Made by a program: the position numbers and the translations under genes. The notes below the pieces were generated by a model. That model was not told where the DNA came from. It saw nothing but the letters and a program-made list of their open reading frames with translations, and did not search any database. This document shows, piece after piece, positions 55,588 through 63,267 of a stretch of DNA of 64,000 nt (the stretch's first letter is position 1; each line of letters starts with the position of its first letter). Origin of the DNA: Bacillus subtilis (GTDB taxonomy: Bacteria; Bacillota; Bacilli; Bacillales; Bacillaceae_C); NCBI RefSeq assembly GCF_008764245.1, contig NZ_VTQV01000009.1:1-64000 (forward strand), given 5' to 3'.

Positions 55588-56175
55588 AATCTTATCTCCC
55601 TCGCATTCTTTTAATCTTATTAATTTTTGGATACGTTTATAATTAAGCAACTTTTTTATACGTATAGCTGGTCGTGTCGAAGAATAGACAGGCTTGTTCG
55701 TTGTCCGATAATATCACACACCATCCTTCATTCTAGTCACCTCCCTCTATTATGACTGGGTAAACCTAGAAAGGTACAATTCCTAATATCTATGATCGGA
55801 AGTCAGATTACACCACAGTCTTCATGAACTGTTCACGTTGTCATTACCAATTAGTGGTTCATATAACCTGCACAGCGGTTCGCATGTGTAATTATGTCAG
55901 CCTATTTTTTAGTGATCTTCATATTGATAGGTGATTTTCAAATCCCCCAAAGGTTTGATCTGCTACACGAAAGCAACCATCTACAATCCCTCTCTTTTTG
56001 TGGCAATATTTTTCTTGGATTTTTTCAACATTAGTGAGGATTTTATATGTTTTTTACCTTAAAGCAATGCGTTATTGAAATTTCGATGGTTAGTAAAAGT
56101 AATTAAGGTAATGGTATCGCTTACAGTTGAGTTTTAAGATTATCGGATGACATACATCACCCGATATATCCTCCT
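55588..56175. other. Gene-free region upstream of GH29 copy 5
   Basis: No supportable gene is present. A five-codon frame (ATG at 55731, minus strand) follows a perfect GGGAGGTGA ribosome site. A weak stem-loop near 56137-56167 may terminate the isomerase gene. A cre-like box lies at 56112-56125. Confidence 0.5.
56112..56125 (-). promoter_or_regulatory. CcpA cre-like box
   Basis: The minus strand reads TGTAAGCGATACCA, one mismatch to TGWAANCGNTNWCA. It lies about 50 bp after the isomerase stop and about 525 bp upstream of the GH29 start, so its target promoter is unclear. Confidence 0.45.
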
Positions 56176-57048
56176 TTAAACCTCTTCCCAAAAACGTCTT
56201 AAATTCTCCATACCTATTTTCGAAGCTTCTCGGCATTCTTCCATACCTTCAAATTCAAGAGTAATGTTGCCGTCATATCCAGAATCCTTGATGAGTTTGA
56301 CAATTTTGCGGATGTCAATATCGCCTTGACCAACTATGGAACCCCTTAGATAATTCCCATTAGCTGATGTAAACCATTTACCGCCACCCGGATTCTCATC
56401 AAATGGACGGATATAAAAGTCTTTAAAGTGAACTAGAGAGGCAAATGGTAGATTTTTCTTCACTCCGACAATAGGATCTTCATCGACGCAAAGGAAATTA
56501 CCAACATCAACTGTTGTTTTAAAATTCGGTCGATCTACCTCTAGTACGACTCTTTGCACACGGTCGCTATGTTGTACGCATTGTCCATGATTCTCAATGG
56601 TCGTCGTGATGCCATATTGTGCTGCATAATCTGCAATTTGCCGACTGCCTTCTACCATGAGATGTAGATTTTTCTCAAACCATTCAATCGTAATCTTTTC
56701 AGGTGGTAGAGTAAAAGCCGTTACATCATGCCGCATATGCTTGATCCCCATTCGATGCAGCAGGTCAACATGTTCCTTAATTCTTGCTACTTCTTTATCA
56801 AACTCTTCCTGTGTTTCTTGCACAAAATTGGCTGGCATCGAATAGTTGGATAATTCAATGCCCACTTCTTTTGCTTTATCTCGAACGGCATCCGCTAACT
56901 CAAGATTATCAACTAAGGTAAAACCATAAGGAACGATCTCCATATGCTCGCCACCATTATCTGCAATCCATTGGACGACATCTAATACAGTCATTTCTCC
57001 TTTATTAATCGCGCCCAACAAACTATATGTACTTAAACCTATCTTCAT
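56176..57048 (-). CDS. Sugar phosphate isomerase/epimerase-like protein (IolE-like, copy 2)
   Basis: This protein of about 290 residues belongs to the xylose-isomerase-like TIM-barrel superfamily, with VDVGNFLCVDED, VHFKDFYIRPF and the C-terminal TLEFEGMEECR. It is a clear paralogue of the protein at 1753. The ATG at 57048 follows GAAAGGA with good spacing; a TTG at 57066 is the alternative. It is encoded just after the GH29 gene at 57073 under operator D, which ties this isomerase family to fucoside utilisation. The actual substrate is unknown. Confidence 0.87.
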   Translation of the reverse strand: MKIGLSTYSLLGAINKGEMTVLDVVQWIADNGGEHMEIVPYGFTLVDNLELADAVRDKAKEVGIELSNYSMPANFVQETQEEFDKEVARIKEHVDLLHRMGIKHMRHDVTAFTLPPEKITIEWFEKNLHLMVEGSRQIADYAAQYGITTTIENHGQCVQHSDRVQRVVLEVDRPNFKTTVDVGNFLCVDEDPIVGVKKNLPFASLVHFKDFYIRPFDENPGGGKWFTSANGNYLRGSIVGQGDIDIRKIVKLIKDSGYDGNITLEFEGMEECREASKIGMENLRRFWEEV

Positions 57049-57072
57049 ATTGAACAATCCTTTCAATTCCTT

Positions 57073-58347
57073 TTATTCGTATAATTCCAGCTCAATCACG
57101 GTATCATTGTCATCTGGCAAACGTGCGCCCGACAAAGTAATAAAAGCCCCGGATTCATCGGAATAGCGCTCCGCCATCCATGGTGTGCTGACATGTAACT
57201 CTGATCCATCCGCTAGCAATCTCGCTTTTTTTATTCTATCTTTTAGACCTGCGAAGTAAATCGGACCAATCCCTCGATCATAAACGTGGGCATATAATGT
57301 ATTGCCTTTTTGCGTATAGCGCCCCCATTCTGGCTTTGGCAAATCAGCTGCTTTACATCCATAGATGCTTGCACCGTTTCGATCCATCCACTGCCCAACT
57401 TCTGCTAAAATATCAATGGACTCTGTTGGAATGATCCCTTTCGCATCTGGACCAACATTTAAAAGTAAATTCCCATTTTTACTGACACATTCCACAAGTG
57501 TGCGAATCACTTGTTTCGCTGATTTATAGTTTTTATCTTTTGCATGATAGCCCCAATGATCATTTAACGTAATGCAAGCTTCCCAAGGAACCTGCTCACC
57601 TGCTTCATTTAATATGCCTTGAGGAGGAATGATTTGTTCTGGTGAGTAGAAATCACCAGCGTACACCTCAGGATTAGCTGACATAATGTTGCCACCAAGT
57701 CTGTTATCAATGATAATTTCAGGTTGCAATCCCCTAATCATGTTGATTAATTTTGTTGCCTTCCATTTTTCTCCTGTCATATCATCATATGAAAAGTCAA
57801 ACCACATCACATCGATTTTCCCGTAGTTGGTAAGCAATTCTTTTACTTGCCCATGCATATACTCAAGATAGCGATCAAAATCAACGGTTTTATTTTTAAA
57901 ATCCTCATGATCTCTCATTGGATGCTGGCGATCACCGTAGGCTGGATAGTCCTCATGGTACCAATCAATGATAGAGTAATAAAATCCTATTTTTAAACCT
58001 TCTTCTCGAAAAGCCTCTACATATTCTCGCACTAAATCCCTTTTGGCCGGCGTGTTAGTGGATTTATAATCGGTCAATTGACTATCAAACAAGCAAAATC
58101 CATCATGATGCTTCGTTGTTAAAACAGCATATTTCTGCCCTGCTGCCTTTGCCAATTTTGCCCATTCCTTTGGGTTGTAATGCGTAGGATTGAATTCTTC
58201 AAAATACGGTTGATATTCTTGGTTACTTATTTTTTCAAAACTGCGCACCCATTCACCTCTAGCTGGAATCGTATACAATCCCCAATGGATAAATAGGCCA
58301 AAACGGTCTTCTAAAAACCACTCAGTCCGCTCACTACGATCCTTCAA
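57073..58347 (-). CDS. GH29 alpha-L-fucosidase (copy 6)
   Basis: This protein of about 424 residues has FGLFIHWGLYTIPARGEWV, VLTTKHHDGFCLF and the nucleophile Asp (about residue 184) in IDVMWFDFSYDD, with a short C-terminal beta domain. It is moderately similar to the 34273/44203/54262 trio. TTG at 58347 has AGAGGTG at good spacing; TTG at 58365 is a longer alternative. It is the first gene behind operator-promoter D, followed by the isomerase gene. Confidence 0.92.
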   Translation of the reverse strand: MKDRSERTEWFLEDRFGLFIHWGLYTIPARGEWVRSFEKISNQEYQPYFEEFNPTHYNPKEWAKLAKAAGQKYAVLTTKHHDGFCLFDSQLTDYKSTNTPAKRDLVREYVEAFREEGLKIGFYYSIIDWYHEDYPAYGDRQHPMRDHEDFKNKTVDFDRYLEYMHGQVKELLTNYGKIDVMWFDFSYDDMTGEKWKATKLINMIRGLQPEIIIDNRLGGNIMSANPEVYAGDFYSPEQIIPPQGILNEAGEQVPWEACITLNDHWGYHAKDKNYKSAKQVIRTLVECVSKNGNLLLNVGPDAKGIIPTESIDILAEVGQWMDRNGASIYGCKAADLPKPEWGRYTQKGNTLYAHVYDRGIGPIYFAGLKDRIKKARLLADGSELHVSTPWMAERYSDESGAFITLSGARLPDDNDTVIELELYE

Positions 58348-58406
58348 TCCAGACACCTCTTTCAATTTTGACGGAGTAAACTCAGGAAAAGGGTTATAAT
58401 TGAATA

Positions 58407-58451
58407 TGTTACCGGTAATCCTACCGTACCACCATGTAAAAGCGCTGTCAA
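58407..58451 (-). promoter_or_regulatory. Operator-promoter D (GH29-isomerase operon)
   Basis: TTGACA (58446-58451) lies 17 bases from TACGGT (58423-58428) on the minus strand, inside the 25-bp operator 58407-58431. The operator reads TGTTACCGGTAATCC then TACCGTACCA. The layout is identical to operator-promoter A. The start codon is about 60 bp downstream. Confidence 0.75.
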
Positions 58452-58833
58452 CTCATTTTTAAAAAATCTATTGATTCGCTTTCTTGAGATCCCACAAATT
58501 CCCTAAAATTCAACATATTGAACCCGATTACTTATTACCTCTGCTGTTGCTCGTGTATTACGAATTAGAGCAATGATGTTTTTTCCTACCAATTTTCATT
58601 ATGAGTACCATATACATCTGACCCTAGTAGCAGCTGGCATACCGATACGAAAGAAATTGACTTGATACACTTTAGATGTTCCCGCCAAAATAGTCATAAT
58701 ATCAATATTCTCTAAGTGATAACCGTGAAAAAATATTAGTACAAATAAAACAAAAAGTGACACCCATGCTTTGATGCCACTTTTTAGTCCATTGTAAAAC
58801 AGCATTTTTTATAAGCTACATTTACTTTTTCAT
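58452..58833. other. Intergenic region between promoter D and the binding-protein gene
   Basis: No supportable gene is seen; short minus-strand frames here match no family I recognise. The region contains the terminator at 58752-58785. Confidence 0.5.
58752..58785 (-). terminator. Terminator of the binding-protein gene at 58834
   Basis: The stem AAAAAGTG / CACTTTTT with additional inner pairing is followed by GTTTTATTT on the minus strand. Confidence 0.7.
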
Positions 58834-60183
58834 TTACTTTCTATTTTTATCTTCTTCTATTTTGGCTTCATACTTTTCTTGCATTTCTCGAATAAATGTG
58901 TTGACGTCAATGCCTGATTCCGTATACTCTTTGACGAATTCCGTCGTCATTTCGCCAATAAAGTTCCCACCATATAACAGTACGTCCGGACCAAATGGAG
59001 AATATTCAGCAGGTTCAGCGGGGGTTCCCGAATAAATACCTTCAATATTAAGTCCTTCTACTTTTTCACCGTCTTTATAGGCTAAATAAGAACGTATTTC
59101 TGCATCATCCAAGACAGGAGCTACTCCAACCTTGGCCATATTAATTTGCTGCTCCTTCGAATTGATAAACTCTAACAGTTTAAATGCCGCTTCTTTATGT
59201 TCACTATGCGGACTAATTGCTAGTGTTAAGGGTAAATTGTTTGGAGCAACATTCGGCTTATCAGGCCAACTCGGGAAAGAGACAACATCAAAATCTAATC
59301 CTTCAGTTCCAAGAAAAACCGGTATATTCGAAACTGTTCTTAAATTCATCGCAACATTTCTACCTTCCAACCCATCCTTATCCTCAGGGTTATCCGGGAT
59401 ATTCCCAGGAATATCGTAGATTTTTTTAATTAAATTAAAATACTGGGCATATTCGGGTTTTTGATCAAATAAAACTTCACCTGTTTCTGGATCTGTACCC
59501 GTCACCGAAAGTTGTAAGATCGCCTGTGAAAGACTATGGGTTTCAAGGCCATAATAGCGCGTTCCATCTCTTTCGCCAGTTACTTTCGTTGCAAGCTCAA
59601 TCACTTCATCCCAAGTCATTCCATCTGTTGGATAATTCACCCCAAATTTATCAAAAATTTCTTTGTTATAAAATAAACCAATTACAACATCTTCCACTGG
59701 AATCCCTAATAAACGTCCTTCCCCTTCAGGATCACGTGAACGAATTGCTTCAATAGCACCCTCACGAAATTTCTTCAAATCCATATTATTCTTTTCTACC
59801 AAATCATCGAGCGGGTATGCCATATCGAGCTCATTCATTTCCTCAAAGTCACCCAAAACGAGATAAACATCAGGTACAACTTTTTTCGAGAATAATTCTT
59901 CAAATGCCTCTGCATCTGTCCAACTCGAAATGGACTCTATTTTAATATTAGGATATTTAGCCTCAAACTCATTTTTAAACCGCTCCTCGACCTGCTCATC
60001 ACTCCACGGGGCAACAAATGTCAGCGTGACCTCCTCATCCGCCTCATTTGCTTCCGCATTCGTATTCTCTTCAGAACCTTTTTCCCTATTTTCCTCTTGT
60101 CCACCTGTACTGTGGCTACAAGCTGCAAGTAACAACAACAGCATTATAGATAAAAAACTAATCCCTTTCTTAACTAGTTTCAT
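58834..60183 (-). CDS. Family 1 solute-binding lipoprotein, orphan (3 of 4)
   Basis: This 449-residue lipoprotein has lipobox LAAC and an Asn/Glu-rich linker (EENTNAEANEADEEV). The binding domain includes VTFVAPWSD-like FVAPWSDEQVEERF, VTGERDGTRYYGLE and VTGTDPETGEVLFDQK. Its signal peptide and linker are nearly identical to those of the next protein, whereas the mature domains have diverged. No permease is adjacent. A cre-like box lies 25 bp upstream of the start. Confidence 0.93.
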   Translation of the reverse strand: MKLVKKGISFLSIMLLLLLAACSHSTGGQEENREKGSEENTNAEANEADEEVTLTFVAPWSDEQVEERFKNEFEAKYPNIKIESISSWTDAEAFEELFSKKVVPDVYLVLGDFEEMNELDMAYPLDDLVEKNNMDLKKFREGAIEAIRSRDPEGEGRLLGIPVEDVVIGLFYNKEIFDKFGVNYPTDGMTWDEVIELATKVTGERDGTRYYGLETHSLSQAILQLSVTGTDPETGEVLFDQKPEYAQYFNLIKKIYDIPGNIPDNPEDKDGLEGRNVAMNLRTVSNIPVFLGTEGLDFDVVSFPSWPDKPNVAPNNLPLTLAISPHSEHKEAAFKLLEFINSKEQQINMAKVGVAPVLDDAEIRSYLAYKDGEKVEGLNIEGIYSGTPAEPAEYSPFGPDVLLYGGNFIGEMTTEFVKEYTESGIDVNTFIREMQEKYEAKIEEDKNRK

Positions 60184-60207
60184 AGCTGCTCCCCCTTATA
60201 CAGTTTT

Positions 60208-60221
60208 TTAAAACGCTTACA
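60208..60221 (-). promoter_or_regulatory. CcpA cre-like box upstream of the binding-protein gene
   Basis: The minus strand reads TGTAAGCGTTTTAA, one mismatch to the consensus. It lies 25 bp before the ATG at 60183. Confidence 0.5.
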
Positions 60222-60255
60222 ATACCCATAAAAAGTATAGACCTCTCTAGTGTGC

Positions 60256-60287
60256 CCGAGAACAATACCCTTGGATGATGTTCTCGG
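60256..60287 (-). terminator. Stem-loop between the two adjacent binding-protein genes
   Basis: A perfect 9-bp stem CCGAGAACA / TGTTCTCGG with a 14-nt loop lies 14 bp after the stop at 60302. There is no U-run, so read-through is likely. Confidence 0.55.
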
Positions 60288-60301
60288 TACTGTTCCGGTC
60301 A

Positions 60302-61639
60302 TTACTCACTTTCTATCTGAGAGCGCACGTTTTTCTCAGCTTGATCTTGCAAAATCCGTAAAAATTCATTTAAATCTTTCCCAGAATTAACGTATTCAAT
60401 TCCGGCCGTTGTGATAACTCCATCACCGTAGAGCGACTTTTTAGAAGGACCTACAGCATAGCTATGAAGAAATAAGGACTCAAGATTTTTATCCTTATAT
60501 TCGGGCTTATCTTCTAAAAATACAGAATGTATCTCTGGGTTTTGCAGCGGTGAAGCTGTCCCTTCTTTGGATTTTATTGTTTGTACCTCTTCAGACAGCA
60601 AATAATCAAGAATCTTTAGGGCTTCCTTTTTATGTTCGCTTGTACGAGTAATGGCATGCCCCCTGCCACGTGGCTGTGGAGCAATTCCCTCATACCCTTC
60701 CCATACAGGATACGTAACAATATCGATATGAGCTTGTTCTAACCAGCCAAAATTTGTTCCAATCGGTGTCATAGCAACGTTGCCTTTACCAAATTCTTCT
60801 CCCCAATTATGCAAAAGATCTCCAGGTTTTTCTGTAGGATAATTTCCGGGAATCGATGTTACCTCGCCTATCAACCCTAGATATCTTTTATAGGCTTCAG
60901 ATTCTGTGATTAGCACTTCATTCGTTTCAGGGTCGATTGACTCCTGGCTAAATTGAGTATAAGCATCATAAGGGGTATCTAAATCAAGCCCGCGGTATTG
61001 AGTACCGTTTACCTCACGTGTCAATTCTTTTGCGAGTTCTGTTACCTCTTCCCATGTCATCCCATCTGTTGGGTACTCAACTCCTAAAATATCAAATACA
61101 TCTTTGTTATAATGCAAAGAGTAAGAAGGACGTGTTATTGGAAGGACGACTAATCTCCCCTCTTGATCGGGGTCTTGATTTCGGGCAAATTCAACAAAGG
61201 AAGGTTCATAACGGTCTAAACCAAAGCCTGTTTCCCCGATTAACTCACTCATATCATAATCGAGTTCAAATCTTTTTAGGTGACTCGTATGAGTAATCGC
61301 GCCCATCGTCACAATATCAGGTGTTTTGCCTTTTGCTATTAACTCTTCCAGCGTTTCAGGATGATCTGTACCTGCATCATATACTTCAACCGAGATATGA
61401 GGAAACTTCTCCTCAATAAACCTCCCTACATCTTCCCGATATTGCTCTTCATTCCCTTGATAGGCCCAGATAAGTGTGATCTCTTCGTCTGAACCCTCCA
61501 CATTCGCTTCCGCATTGGTATTCTCTTCGGAACCCTTTTCCCCATCTTCCTCTTGCCCACCTGTACTGCTACTACAGGCTGCAAGTAACAACAATAATAA
61601 TATCGATAAAAAACAAATCCCTTTTTTAGCTAGTTTCAT
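60302..61639 (-). CDS. Family 1 solute-binding lipoprotein, orphan (4 of 4)
   Basis: This protein of about 445 residues has lipobox LAAC, the linker EENTNAEANVEGSDEE and a binding domain with WAYQGNEEQYREDVGRF, VMGAITHTS-like VTMGAITHTSHLKRF and SIDPETNEVLITESEA. The ATG at 61639 follows GGGGGGACAGCT; an upstream ATG at 61657 overlaps the ribosome site. It lies behind operator-promoter E, divergent from the LacI gene. No permease is adjacent. Confidence 0.92.
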   Translation of the reverse strand: MKLAKKGICFLSILLLLLLAACSSSTGGQEEDGEKGSEENTNAEANVEGSDEEITLIWAYQGNEEQYREDVGRFIEEKFPHISVEVYDAGTDHPETLEELIAKGKTPDIVTMGAITHTSHLKRFELDYDMSELIGETGFGLDRYEPSFVEFARNQDPDQEGRLVVLPITRPSYSLHYNKDVFDILGVEYPTDGMTWEEVTELAKELTREVNGTQYRGLDLDTPYDAYTQFSQESIDPETNEVLITESEAYKRYLGLIGEVTSIPGNYPTEKPGDLLHNWGEEFGKGNVAMTPIGTNFGWLEQAHIDIVTYPVWEGYEGIAPQPRGRGHAITRTSEHKKEALKILDYLLSEEVQTIKSKEGTASPLQNPEIHSVFLEDKPEYKDKNLESLFLHSYAVGPSKKSLYGDGVITTAGIEYVNSGKDLNEFLRILQDQAEKNVRSQIESE

Positions 61640-61661
61640 AGCTGTCCCCCCATACATTCTA

Positions 61662-61675
61662 ATAAAGCGTTTACA
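61662..61675 (-). promoter_or_regulatory. cre-like box upstream of the binding-protein gene
   Basis: The minus strand reads TGTAAACGCTTTAT, with two mismatches to the CcpA consensus, just before the ribosome site. Confidence 0.35.
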
Positions 61676-61836
61676 TTTTTTTTAAAAAAACTAAATGATA
61701 ATCGATTATCAAATTTAATCATCCCAACTGCAAAGCTTTCTACAGGGTCCGATTCTAATCGTTCTTTTCAATTCGTATCTTCCAATTTCGTAACGTAAGA
61801 CGTAAAAGATTATTATAAGGCATTCGAATGACTATC

Positions 61837-61881
61837 TGTTACCGGTAATTTAACAGTAACAATTTTTATAGTGATTGTCAA
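61837..61881 (-). promoter_or_regulatory. Operator-promoter E (orphan binding-protein gene)
   Basis: TTGACA (61876-61881) lies 17 bases from TACTGT (61853-61858) within the operator 61837-61861, which reads TGTTACCGGTAATTT then AACAGTAACA. The layout is the same as in A, C and D. It lies in the divergent region shared with the LacI gene. Confidence 0.75.
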
Positions 61882-61989
61882 TTACTTTTTAGAATTTTCA
61901 AACATTTTCTTTAACAAACCATTTTTTCAAAAAAATTCGGTTATCTACTGATCAAAGGTACTTTTCCTTTATAGATCATGAATGCAATG

Positions 61990-62019
61990 TTGCACATATT
62001 CGCATATAATAGGTATGAT
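61990..62019 (+). promoter_or_regulatory. Sigma-A promoter of the LacI-family gene
   Basis: TTGCAC (61990-61995) and TATGAT (62014-62019) are 18 bases apart, about 55 bp upstream of the TTG start at 62076. It lies 130 bp from operator E, so autoregulation through that site is possible but not obvious. Confidence 0.55.
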
Positions 62020-62075
62020 ATATACAAATATTGAATGATTTTGGTTTTTGTAACATGAACGAGGGGGATCAGGAA

Positions 62076-63098
62076 TTGGTCACGATTTATGATATAGCCA
62101 AAAAGGCAAATGTTTCCGCGATGACGGTGTCTCGTGTTATTAATAATTCGGGAAACATTAGTCAAAAAACGAGAGAAAAAGTGGAGGCTGTTATAGAAGA
62201 GTTAGGCTATATTCCCAATAGCTCGGCACGCAGTCTAACTTCTAAAAAATCAAAGATTTTATCGCTGATGGTAACAGATATAACAAATCCATTTTTCACA
62301 AATATTGCCCGAGGTGCTGAGGATAAGGCGATGCAAATGGGCTATCAACTAATGTTATGCAATAGTGATGAAAATGTTGACAAAGAATCGAAATATATTG
62401 ATATGCTGATCTCAACGGGTACAGATGGGGTTTTAGCCGCTCCGGCAAATGATTCATCGAAAAAAAACTTACAAAAATTGGCGAAGTATAAAATCCCTTA
62501 TGTTTTGATTGACCGATTTATCGAGGATTTAGCTTGTGACCAAGTTTTAAGTGATAACGAAATGACGACTCGGAGATTATTGGAGCATTTAATTAAACAA
62601 GGGCACAAAAAAATTGCGATTATCAATGGACCTTTGGAAATTGCCACCGCAAAGGAACGCCATAATGCCTATCTCGATACTTTGGATTTACATGAATTAC
62701 CCATCAATGAAAACTGGATTCACCAAAGCCATTTTTTACGGGACAGTGATATTTCCGAAACAGTTAAAAAAATGCTTGATCTGCCTGAAAATGAACGCCC
62801 AACGGCGATTTTTGCTACGAGTAATTTCATTGCGACAAATATAGTCAGATACATGAATGAAAATCATATCAAAATACCTGATGATATTGCAGTTGTTTGT
62901 TATGACAGTTTTCCTAATTACCTGGGCACTGAACCTTTTCTCACTTCAGCCGAACAACCATCCTATAATTTTGGTTATTTAGGCGCCCAGTTACTGATTG
63001 AACGAATTGAAAATACCGCACCAGAAACACCAAGAAAAATCGTGCTCCCATCGGAAATTCATTTTAGGGAATCGTCGGCTTTCAAGAGAACAGAATAG
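62076..63098 (+). CDS. LacI-family transcriptional regulator of the fucoside locus
   Basis: This protein of about 340 residues has an N-terminal HTH with hinge (VTIYDIAKKANVSAMTVSRV) and a periplasmic-binding-protein-like ligand domain (LMVTDITNPFFTNIARG; GTDGVLAAP; FATSNFIATNIVRYM). The TTG at 62076 follows GAGGGGG at good spacing and gives the usual LacI start; an ATG at 62031 would add 15 unrelated residues. It is the only plus-strand gene and sits beside operator E. LacI proteins bind near-palindromic sites with a central CG, as in the six TTACCGGTAA-type operators. Fucose or a fucoside is the inferred inducer. Confidence 0.92.
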   Translation: MVTIYDIAKKANVSAMTVSRVINNSGNISQKTREKVEAVIEELGYIPNSSARSLTSKKSKILSLMVTDITNPFFTNIARGAEDKAMQMGYQLMLCNSDENVDKESKYIDMLISTGTDGVLAAPANDSSKKNLQKLAKYKIPYVLIDRFIEDLACDQVLSDNEMTTRRLLEHLIKQGHKKIAIINGPLEIATAKERHNAYLDTLDLHELPINENWIHQSHFLRDSDISETVKKMLDLPENERPTAIFATSNFIATNIVRYMNENHIKIPDDIAVVCYDSFPNYLGTEPFLTSAEQPSYNFGYLGAQLLIERIENTAPETPRKIVLPSEIHFRESSAFKRTE

Positions 63099-63169
63099 GA
63101 ATGCCACTGGGCCGCGAAGTTTAAGCTGCGGACTTTGTTCCCGAAGAATGTAGACTCCGAACCAAAAAT

Positions 63170-63212
63170 AGAAAGCCGACAATCTTCTTGATAGGAGATC
63201 ACGGCTTTTTCT
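63170..63212. terminator. Bidirectional terminator between the LacI gene and the convergent gene
   Basis: The stem AGAAAGCCG / CGGCTTTTTCT has T-rich sequence on the plus strand after it and CTATTTTT on the minus strand. It can end both convergent genes. Confidence 0.65.
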
Positions 63213-63267
63213 CTCATTCCATATCCGAATTTTTATTGGTCAGTAGTGATTACCTTTTGCGCTTTTC

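Noticed and set aside
58599-58805. Minus-strand frame of 68 codons after the binding-protein gene at 58834
   Set aside because: It starts inside the terminator stem-loop, lacks a ribosome site and resembles nothing I know; it could be a relic but cannot be supported.
62031-62075. ATG at 62031 as the start of the LacI gene
   Set aside because: It has no ribosome site and lies only about 12 bp after the promoter -10 box; TTG at 62076 has GAGGGGG and gives the family's normal N-terminus.
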